Source of the DNA: Fulvitalea axinellae
GTDB lineage: Bacteria; Bacteroidota; Bacteroidia; Cytophagales; Cyclobacteriaceae
Assembly (NCBI RefSeq): GCF_036492835.1
Contig: NZ_AP025314.1
Location: 3,886,010 to 3,950,009 of the forward strand
Length of the DNA: 64,000 bases
Direction of reading: 5' to 3'
Shown piece by piece: positions 44,509 through 52,700 of the stretch. Both the position numbers and the translations under genes were made by a program. The notes below the pieces were generated by a model. That model was not told where the DNA came from. It worked only from the letters and a program-made list of their open reading frames with translations, and did not search any database. How positions within the stretch are numbered: the stretch's first letter is position 1; every line of letters begins with the position of its first letter.

Positions 44509-45393
44509 TCACACATAAGCCTTCAACTTACTCCCCTCACCTTTTTTCGGAATTAGATGAGGCAAGCCGACATTGGAAGGAATAATATACTTGTAATTCG
44601 GTATTACCGGAGCGTTGTTTAGCCTATGGCGAATCTCTTTTATACAGTCCTTCGCCCTGTTGATTTTGGTTCTGCCGTCGTAGTTTTCTTTCAAAAACTC
44701 GATCTTTTCGGCAGGCAGTTTCATGCTTTTTGCTTTCTTCAATAGAAATTTATATGTAGGTCGGTGACAAATAAACCGGTTGACCAAAAGCTTTTCGAAG
44801 TGCTCGCCGAAGTCATGCCGTTGCTGGCCGAACAGCATTTCGTAATTGATAAATGTCTTTATAGTGCGCTCGTAGTGGATTTTGTCCACAAGCTTATCCT
44901 CACCAATTCCCACTCCCAATTCCGTAAACACATATACGCTTCCGTTCAGCTTCAGGCTCAAATCACCGAGCACTTTCTTGCTTCTCAACATCGCGTGCGC
45001 CACATCCACAAACGAGGCATCCTCCTTGAAGCAGCGCTCCTTAAAACGGGCGATCGCATGGGCCGTCAATGTATTGAGCATCTGTTTGGGCGAATCCAAA
45101 TCGGTAAGGTAATGTAGGCGGTACCTCCGGCTTTCCTGCGCTTTGAAAATCGGCGTCCAAGTATTGTAAGCTCCCACAAACTGAACATAAAGGTAATAAC
45201 GCCCGTGGTTAAAATGCCGGTGACGGCGCTCCAACGTTTTGCAATAACGGCTTACCTTATTGCGTTTCAGTTCGTTCTGAAACTTTAGTAGACCGTCAAG
45301 CTCCAAATCGTCCACATAATCCGACAATTCGCAAACTAGATCGTACCTCTCTTTGGCGCTGAGGTTTGGGGTCAAGATTCTCGGTTTTTTCAT
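44509..45393 (-). CDS. Unrecognised 294-residue protein
   Basis: This basic protein has no signal peptide or membrane segment. It is rich in Lys, Arg, Tyr and His, with RRHRHFNHGRYYLYVQFVG (about 56-74) and several Lys/Arg clusters, which could mean nucleic-acid binding, but no helix-turn-helix or nuclease motif is evident. Part of it (TLTAHAIARFKERCF, about 111-125) has a His-Ala-x-x-Arg-(Phe/Leu)-x-x-Arg pattern found in some toxin or RNA-binding proteins; I would not lean on this. It stands alone between two terminators. Intact length and normal codon use suggest it is a real gene. Confidence 0.6.
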   Translation of the reverse strand: MKKPRILTPNLSAKERYDLVCELSDYVDDLELDGLLKFQNELKRNKVSRYCKTLERRHRHFNHGRYYLYVQFVGAYNTWTPIFKAQESRRYRLHYLTDLDSPKQMLNTLTAHAIARFKERCFKEDASFVDVAHAMLRSKKVLGDLSLKLNGSVYVFTELGVGIGEDKLVDKIHYERTIKTFINYEMLFGQQRHDFGEHFEKLLVNRFICHRPTYKFLLKKAKSMKLPAEKIEFLKENYDGRTKINRAKDCIKEIRHRLNNAPVIPNYKYIIPSNVGLPHLIPKKGEGSKLKAYV

Positions 45394-45694
45394 CAGAAAG
45401 ACACTTATGTTCGCCTTCCCCGAATTCCATCAAATCATTCGCTTCACTTATCCTTTTTTGGCTTCCTCAATTCGGTATCAAGACTAGAACGGTTAAACAA
45501 AACCACCCGATAAGGGCGGAAACACAATCTTGAAGAATCAAAATTCAGGCCTGAAGGGAAGATTCCGGGAAAAAAATCGCAAACGGATAAACAAAAGCGC
45601 CAAAAACCGGTTCGCTGTCTTCCGTAAAAACGAAAAACGCTCCCGAAGGAGCGTCTTTATGTATGTAAACAAGGAGTATTCTTCAACATCAGGA
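45394..45694. other. Intergenic stretch with a terminator
   Basis: Apart from the hairpin at 45637-45654 this 301-base stretch shows no gene. It must contain the promoter for the leftward 294-residue gene. Confidence 0.4.
45637..45654 (-). terminator. Terminator of the nitroreductase gene
   Basis: ACGCTCC at 45637-45643 pairs with GGAGCGT at 45648-45654 around a short loop, with a U-run on the leftward strand. Confidence 0.88.
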
Positions 45695-46345
45695 TCAGAT
45701 CTCAATGATCACGTCCTCTGTTGCGCGACGCACTTTCTTGAGGCCAGCGTAAGCGTCGTCCTCGGCACGGTAGCCTACAGGAACAACCAACACGGAATTC
45801 AGGCCTTTTTCCTCAAGACCGAGAATCTCGTCATAAGCCACAGGATTAAAACCTTCCATCGGGCAAGCGTCGATTCCCAACACGGCCGCCGAAGTAAGCA
45901 AATTGCCCAAAGCGATGTAAAGTTGTTTGGTCATCCAAGCCGAAGCCGTGGCCTCGTCAAAATTACCCACAAAGCCTTTCATCATTTCAGAATACTCGCC
46001 CAAAGCCTCTACCGGAAGGTTACGCGTCTCGGCGATCTCGGCGATAAAGCGGTCAACGTCACCAGCATCGATAGTCGACTGACGGCACAGCACAATCAGG
46101 TGCGAAGCGTCCGCAACCTGTTGCTGGTTCCAAGAATGCTCCACCAAACTCTGGCGGATTTCAGGATTCTTCACCACTACGAATTTCCAAGCCTGTAAAC
46201 CGAACGAAGAAGGCGTCAAACGCAAGGCTTCAAGCAGGGTTTCCACTTGCTCGTCGCTAAGTTTTTTCTCGGCGTCAAATTTCTTAACGGCATAACGCCA
46301 GTTCAATTTCTCGATCAGGTTTACGGTAGTTTCTGTCAAACTCAT
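45695..46345 (-). CDS. NAD(P)H-dependent nitroreductase family protein
   Basis: This 216-residue protein belongs to the FMN-dependent nitroreductase/NfsB family, which reduces nitro-aromatics, quinones or flavins in the cytoplasm. Seen are the N-terminal RYAVKKFD (Arg contacts FMN), TPSSFGLQAWKFVVVKNPEI (about 39-58), LLTSAAVLGIDACPMEGFNP (about 150-169), and the C-terminal VPVGYRAEDDAYAGLKKVRR. Length is typical. It lies 60 bases downstream of the TetR regulator with a 14-base palindrome between them, so it is very likely controlled by that repressor. Confidence 0.92.
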   Translation of the reverse strand: MSLTETTVNLIEKLNWRYAVKKFDAEKKLSDEQVETLLEALRLTPSSFGLQAWKFVVVKNPEIRQSLVEHSWNQQQVADASHLIVLCRQSTIDAGDVDRFIAEIAETRNLPVEALGEYSEMMKGFVGNFDEATASAWMTKQLYIALGNLLTSAAVLGIDACPMEGFNPVAYDEILGLEEKGLNSVLVVPVGYRAEDDAYAGLKKVRRATEDVIIEI

Positions 46346-46366
46346 TGTTTTAGGTATTTTAAACAG

Positions 46367-46380
46367 AATGAACGTTCATT
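46367..46380. promoter_or_regulatory. Palindromic operator before the nitroreductase gene
   Basis: AATGAACGTTCATT is a perfect 14-base palindrome 22 bases before the nitroreductase start. It shares GAANGTTC-like half-sites with the site in front of the tetR gene. Confidence 0.7.
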
Positions 46381-46405
46381 TTAAATTAATCGAAATAAAA
46401 GAGCC

Positions 46406-46975
46406 CTAGGCTCTCACCGCCGACCAAGACATGTCAAACATGTCTTCCAAATCGTCCGCGGTTGGACTCATCGCTTTTGTCAATGTGGCCTTGGCCACTT
46501 TCCCCACGGGGAAAAACAGGAACGCGAAGAGCATATCGTCGGAAACATTTCTAAGCAAACCGTCTCTTTTTCCGGCTCGCAAAAGTTTGAACAATTCGGC
46601 GAAAGAATCTTGCATGGCCTTTACGCAATTGCCCGAAAGGCAGGGACAATTCAGATATTGCTCCATAAACCGGAAGCTTTGCGGCGACTCCAATATATAG
46701 TGATAATAAGCCATAAATATGCTTCTGAGACGCTGACGGAACGATTCTCCGGACATCTTGCCCAATACGGCCTCGGCCATCCGGGCGTTTTCCTGCAAAT
46801 ACACCTTGCGAATCATATCGTCTTTGTTCTCATAATAGAGATACAAAGTGGCCGGGGAAACTCCCGCCTCTTTCGCAATCTTGCCCATCGATGCCCCGTG
46901 GAAACCCTGTTCGTTAAACAGCTTCAACGCCGCCCGATGTACACGGCACACTTTTTCGTCGTCTTTCGCTCTCAC
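46406..46975 (-). CDS. TetR-family repressor
   Basis: The 189-residue protein has the TetR N-terminal DNA-binding domain (about 8-55; HRAALKLFNEQGFHGASMGK, IAKEAGVSPATLYLYYENKD) and a C-terminal helical ligand-binding and dimerisation domain. The start codon is GTG at 46975; the -7-like box TATATTTG (46987-46980) ends only a few bases before it, so the message would be nearly leaderless. An operator-like palindrome covers the promoter spacer, which points to autoregulation. The ligand is unknown but is probably a substrate of the nitroreductase. Confidence 0.92.
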   Translation of the reverse strand: MRAKDDEKVCRVHRAALKLFNEQGFHGASMGKIAKEAGVSPATLYLYYENKDDMIRKVYLQENARMAEAVLGKMSGESFRQRLRSIFMAYYHYILESPQSFRFMEQYLNCPCLSGNCVKAMQDSFAELFKLLRAGKRDGLLRNVSDDMLFAFLFFPVGKVAKATLTKAMSPTADDLEDMFDMSWSAVRA

Positions 46976-46979
46976 ACCA

Positions 46980-47001
46980 CAAATATAAACGAATGTTCGT
47001 T
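46980..47001 (-). promoter_or_regulatory. tetR promoter with overlapping operator
   Basis: TATATTTG on the minus strand (46987-46980) fits the -7 box. Directly upstream AACGAA and TTCGTT (46988-47001, two-base centre) form a perfect inverted repeat within the promoter spacer. Confidence 0.65.
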
Positions 47002-47148
47002 CAGTTAAAACGGCACTTCAATTATTTAGTTGCGCAAGCACCGGAATTTCTTTTGATCTTCTCGATTTTTTCTTTTTTTCGTTAACTGGCGAAGCGCGGG
47101 CTTCCCAAAGGGTTAGACGAAACAAATATCTTAACATACAGCACGAGA

Positions 47149-49623
47149 ATGATTTTTAGGAAAATATTACCACACATTCTGGCTTGCCTGGCTTTTCTGG
47201 TCCTGATGGCCGGATATTTCTCGCCGGTTTTCCAGGGAAAAACGCTTGCGCAACGCGACGTGATCGAGTTTACGGGCACCGAGCACGAAATGCACGAGTT
47301 TAACGAAAAAGAAAACCGCCAGATCCACTGGACGGGTTCCAGCTTTAGCGGCATGCCCATTTGGCAGTCCTCCAAACTCAATATTTTCAGCCAAATACAC
47401 AACGTGATAGCGGGAACAGTCCCCGCCCCCATTTGGCTGATGTTCTTGGGCTTTGTCGGTTTTTATATTCTGCTCAACGCCTTCGGAATCAAGCCTTGGT
47501 TCGCCTTCGCCGGCGCTGCGGCTTATTCGCTGTCCACTTTCCATATGATCAGTATCTTGGCCGGACACATCAACAAGGTCTACGATATTGCGCTGATGGC
47601 GCCCGTTATCGCCGGGGTTTATCTGGTTTATCGAGGAAAACTTTTGCGGGGCGCGCTGATAACCGCCTTTTTCTTGGGTATGGAAATCTACTACCGCCAT
47701 ATCCAGATCAGCTACTACCTGATGATCATGATTCTGTTTTGGGCCTTGTTCGAGGCTATCGAGGCTTATCGCAACAAAACAGTTCCCGATTTTATAAAAC
47801 GTTCCGCCATCTTGGCCGCCGCCGCCGGTATCGCCATCGGGGCGAATATCGTGACGCTTTGGTCCACCGCCGAATACGCAAAATCGAGTACCCGAGGAGG
47901 CTCGGAGCTTAGTTCAAAAGTAGCCAAAGGCGAAGGCGAAGGCCTGAGCAAAGATTACGCTTTCGACTGGAGTTACGGCAAAGCGGAGTCCATGACCCTA
48001 TTTATTCCATATTTTTACGGCGGAGGCTCGCATGAACACCCAGGTAAAGATTCTGAGACTTACAAAGCGTTGACCAAAATTGGCTTCCCGCCACAAACAG
48101 CCGAATACGTGCTGAATTTCTTCCCGAATTATTGGGGATCACAACCGTTTACAGTCGGGCCCGTGTATGTGGGAGCAGTGATTTTCTTCCTTTTTATCCT
48201 GGGTCTTTTCACCGTAAAAGGTCCACTGAAGTGGTGGGCACTGAGCATGACCATCCTCTCGCTGTTTTTGGCTTGGGGCAAAAACTTCTCGGCCTTCAAC
48301 GACTTCTTTTTCTATTACGTTCCGCTTTATAACAAATTCCGGACGGTAACCATGGTGCTGGTTGTGGCCGAAATCGCCATGCCTCTGCTCGGGATGGTCG
48401 CCCTTTGGAATATCGTGACCGGAAAAATAGCGAAAGCCGATGCGCTCAAAGGCCTCTATGGCGCCACGGGCGTTACCGCTTTCTTGGCCTTGTTCTTCTT
48501 CGTGGCGGGCGGATCGTTACTTCAGTTTACCTCTCCTAAAGACGCTCAATTGATGGCGGGCTTGACTAAACAAGCAAAACTTCCTCCCGGAACGCTCGAC
48601 AGCGTGAGCGAAGCCCTCAAAGCCGACCGCTTGGCCCTTTTCAAAGGCGACGCTTTCAGAAGCTTGCTCTTCACGCTTATCGCCGCAGGGCTCATTTGGG
48701 CCTTCGTTCAGGAGAAAATCAAAAAAATGTGGTTGGGCGTAGCTCTCTGCGTTCTCGTGATCGCCGACCTCTGGCCGGTAAACAAGCGTTACCTCAACAA
48801 CGAAAGCTTTGCGGAGAAAAAGGAACTGAAGAAATTCAACTTCAAGAAAACCGCCGCCGATATCAAAATCTTGGCCGATACCACCAAACATTACCGTGTG
48901 TTCAACTTGGCCGGAAGCCCGTTTAACGACGGCCAGACTTCGTATTTCCACAAATCACTGGGCGGATACAGCGCCATCAAGCTCCAACGCTACCAGGAAG
49001 TGGTGGAAGAATATTTGAGCAAACAGCATATCCAGACCATCAATATGCTGAACACCCGCTACTTTATCTTGCCAAATCCGCAAACCGGACAGCCGGAGGC
49101 GAGACTGAACCCGGGAGCCGCCGGTAACGCTTGGTTTATCAAGAGTCTGAAAATTGTGGAGAATGCCGACCAGGAATTGGCTTCGCTCAAAAACTTCGAC
49201 CCGAAAACCACGGCCTTTATGGATCGTCGCTTCGAGGACAAAATGCCGCAAAAAGGCGATTTGAACTTCGACGGAAATGGTTCGATCCAGCTTCAGTCAT
49301 ATGATCCCGAAGAGCTGGTCTACAGCACGAACTCAAACAGCGAGCAGTTTGCGGTTTTCTCGGAGGTTTATTATCAGCCGGGCTGGAACTCGTACATCGA
49401 CGGCGTAAAGGTTCCGCATACCCGCGTCGATTATATCCTGAGAGGAATGATAGTGCCGGCCGGACCGCACAAAATCGTATTTAAATTCGAGCCTAATTCA
49501 TATAAAATCGGTAGTATTATCGGTTTGATTAGCTCTATCCTCGTGATCGTTCTGTTGGCTTGGGCCATTTACGTTCAGGCCAAGGCGAACAAAGCCAAAA
49601 AATCTGAGGAAGTGTCCGAGTAA
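47149..49623 (+). CDS. YfhO-like multi-pass membrane protein
   Basis: This 824-residue inner-membrane protein has many hydrophobic segments through residue 550 or so, then a large extracytoplasmic part and a last membrane helix (about 785-810; IGSIIGLISSILVIVLLAWA). It matches the YfhO family, whose members resemble GT-C glycosyltransferases/PMT-type enzymes; YfhO of Bacillus glycosylates lipoteichoic acid, but the substrate in Bacteroidota is not known. The first loop contains the acidic stretch GKTLAQRDVIEFTGTEHEMH, where GT-C proteins carry catalytic acidic residues. The C-terminal motif VYYQPGWNSYIDG and LRGMIVPAGPHKIVFKFEP is typical of the family. A terminator follows. Confidence 0.88.
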   Translation: MIFRKILPHILACLAFLVLMAGYFSPVFQGKTLAQRDVIEFTGTEHEMHEFNEKENRQIHWTGSSFSGMPIWQSSKLNIFSQIHNVIAGTVPAPIWLMFLGFVGFYILLNAFGIKPWFAFAGAAAYSLSTFHMISILAGHINKVYDIALMAPVIAGVYLVYRGKLLRGALITAFFLGMEIYYRHIQISYYLMIMILFWALFEAIEAYRNKTVPDFIKRSAILAAAAGIAIGANIVTLWSTAEYAKSSTRGGSELSSKVAKGEGEGLSKDYAFDWSYGKAESMTLFIPYFYGGGSHEHPGKDSETYKALTKIGFPPQTAEYVLNFFPNYWGSQPFTVGPVYVGAVIFFLFILGLFTVKGPLKWWALSMTILSLFLAWGKNFSAFNDFFFYYVPLYNKFRTVTMVLVVAEIAMPLLGMVALWNIVTGKIAKADALKGLYGATGVTAFLALFFFVAGGSLLQFTSPKDAQLMAGLTKQAKLPPGTLDSVSEALKADRLALFKGDAFRSLLFTLIAAGLIWAFVQEKIKKMWLGVALCVLVIADLWPVNKRYLNNESFAEKKELKKFNFKKTAADIKILADTTKHYRVFNLAGSPFNDGQTSYFHKSLGGYSAIKLQRYQEVVEEYLSKQHIQTINMLNTRYFILPNPQTGQPEARLNPGAAGNAWFIKSLKIVENADQELASLKNFDPKTTAFMDRRFEDKMPQKGDLNFDGNGSIQLQSYDPEELVYSTNSNSEQFAVFSEVYYQPGWNSYIDGVKVPHTRVDYILRGMIVPAGPHKIVFKFEPNSYKIGSIIGLISSILVIVLLAWAIYVQAKANKAKKSEEVSE

Positions 49624-49641
49624 AACGGAGTCTTCCTTTTG

Positions 49642-49691
49642 AAAAATCCCCGCTCGCCGCGCATAAAAAGCGTCGGTAAGCGGGGATTTTT
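49642..49691 (+). terminator. Terminator after the YfhO-like gene
   Basis: AAAATCCCCGCT pairs with AGCGGGGATTTT, with an inner region of GC-rich sequence, followed by a T-run. Confidence 0.88.
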
Positions 49692-49762
49692 ATTTCGTAC
49701 CAATCCCGCACGTTTCCGGCCCACATTTAGGGGTACCATCAGTTAGGCCTATCGCATCCCGA

Positions 49763-52700
49763 ATGTTCGCCCGAAAACGCAGACACCCCCGCTACCGGAC
49801 CCCAGAGAAAACCAGCCCGCCAACAGCCGGAACGGTAGCGCAATGCCTGATGCCTTCGGATACTTTCGCCAAGCGTATGCCCGTTGTCTGCCCCGTCGAG
49901 GAAGAGCGTATTTTCCGCCGGATTCTGTTCCGCATCCAGGATTACGAACGCTACTTGGAAGTCTACGCCAAAATCATAGCCGAGGCCACTACCGACGAAC
50001 TTCCGCCCATCATTATGGAAGACAACCTGATGCATCGGATGGCCTGTCTCCACGAAATCGAACGCCTGATTTACGCCTACAACAAAATCCGCCCGATACG
50101 CGAGGGGCAACGCTTTCTCGACCGCGAACACGAACTGCTTTTTGACCTGATGGCGGAGCTTAACCAAAGCTGGACGGACCTTTTCAAAGACTTCAAAGGC
50201 ACCGCTTTTCCTTCGAACAGAAAAAGAGGACGGGAATTGGACAACCCCGAATTGAAGGACATAAGCGGTTCCTCATGGTGGATGAACTTGGATAGCACGG
50301 GGCCAATTGTCATAAAATCAACCGATGAGACTTCGTCCGGAGCGGAAATTCCGGAAGGAGCCGAGGCCATAAAGGGAAAAATCTGGCGCATCGGCGCTAC
50401 GGCGTCCGGCTTCCGCATGCTGGCCAATCTCCACCAAAGCCTGCGGACTTCGAACAGGACGCTGATCATTTACCCTTCATCAAAAAAATCGGAAGACAAA
50501 CACCCTTCGGATCTCACAGGGAAAATCCTGAAAACGGCGCGCAGAGACGTTAGGCTAAGCCCGGCGTTCAGCCTAAGCGTGGACCCGGAAGACGCCGGCT
50601 ATACCGTCCCCGTAGAGCAGACGGGGAGTTGGTGGAACAAAAAAAGCCTTCATACACTGGCCCCCACTTATCTGGATTTGGCCATGTTGCTTCAGGAAGC
50701 TTGGCTCGGCGTGGCACTAAACCCTCCAAACGTTCAGCCCAACGCGCTCTACAACCAAATGCGCAGAGAACTCGGCCTTCCGCCGGCACTGTCCGGCCCA
50801 GTTCCGAATCCCGTACGCAAACTGCCGCTCAGGCCGTTGAGAAAGCCGACGGAAAACCTGGAAGAGGTTTTCGTTCTTCTTCCTTCGGAAAGCGAAATCC
50901 CCGAAAACATCGAGGAATCGGCCAAAACCCCGGACCCGCTGGCCAGCCTTACGCCCAAGAGCATAGCCCACGAACACGAAGACAGAAGGCCATTTATGGC
51001 GCCAACCTCCACGGCTCCGATTCCATGGGCCAGCCCGGCCTGCGGTTGGGGTTCCGACGATTCGCGGTCAAAAGCACAAGAGGCCCTATTGGCAGAATAC
51101 TTCTCTTTTCCCGAAACAGATTTCTCCCGCCCAAATACGCATAGCATTCATCGTCCAACACAAGGCGGATGCGCCGACGTTTATTTTGTTTCCTTCGGAG
51201 ACCAGCCCTCAATGGTGTTGAAATGCCTGAAGCAAACACGTATGAGCGAAGAGACCGAAAAAGAGCTTTTCACTTCGGGAATGATCCGGATGCTCGGAAA
51301 AAACGTCACCGCTCCGCAAGGACGTTTGCTTCATTCTCTCAGCCCGGAAATGGACAGTTTCACAAAGGCTTTGGCTCCTCCCGGCCTCACGCCTACCACG
51401 GGTGGAAGCTTGGGCGCACTACAGCACCAACTTAACGAAATCCGTTTCCAAAAAGACCCCTACACGGCAATCCTTTGGGAGAGGTGTCCCGGTATGACTC
51501 CCGAGGAAATCGCCCTCTCGGGCAAAGATACGGAGTGTCAAGAAGCCTTGGCCGACGAAAGCAAACGCATAAACCTTGACCGAAGCAAATACGAGCACTT
51601 GGAGCCGCTTTTCCAACACGACGGTTTCTTGGAAGCTCTCGGCGAAACTTACCTTTACGACCTTTTGCTAGGCAACCATGACCGGCTCAGCACCTTTTTC
51701 CATGTCGGAAACATGTTGTTTGACAAAACCACCGGAACGCTCCACGCTATCGATCAGGCGTCAAACCTTTGGGGACTGAACACCGCCCTAAACGCCATAC
51801 TCCGAACCACGCCAAACGAAAAACAGGAAAGGCTAAACCTGACCGGATATTACAAATCGCCGCTCAGAAACCAATGCAACTCGCCCTACACCACACACGA
51901 GGAAATGATGACGGTAATGACCAAGCTCGAAGGCATAATCCTCGACCAGATCAGAACCTTTATCCGGCTTTTCACCCAAGACCACACACAACCGATCCAC
52001 CTGATCGACCGGATATTCAATCTCGAACCGCTTAGGGAAAACGTTCACCCGAACACTGTTCCGCTGAAAATCGGTTTCGCCGAGGCTTTGGTCCGCCTAC
52101 CGTCACACGCCGACAAAATAGCGTTGATGACCGGCATGCGTTACCGAAATTTCCAAACCGAAGCGCGCTACTTCCTAGGGTTATTGACGAAGACAATCCG
52201 AATAGTGGAAGCGGAAAACTTAACCGCATTCAAAGAGAAAATCACGGAATTACGGGCCATTATTGCCGGAAAACCTTTACCCTACCTGCCCGATCCGGCC
52301 GAAGACCCGACAAGCCCGCTACCAAGCCCTTTGCCCAGGGAAATAGAAAAACCGCCACCGCTGGTGGTTCCCGAACCTTCTTTGGAACCTGAAAAAGACG
52401 CCGGCGCGGTGCCTTTGGCATCTCCGTTCGAGGCCGACGACCTTTATCCCGGAGGCTTTCTAAGAGGTGGAAAAAATCTGGAACCATTGCGCTTATACCG
52501 CCGCTATTTTTATAGGGGAGACCGAAAAGAACTTAGCGAAGAGCATAACCGGCTTCTGGATTTAAGCCTTGAATGCGCCAAGGAAGTCACGCTACGCGCC
52601 GAACATTTATTGGGCCGAGGCCCCGAATCCCCTTATTCCCGCCAGCTGGCGGAAACGCTTGGATTGCACGTAGCCATGGTTGTCACCGGGCTGAAAGACG

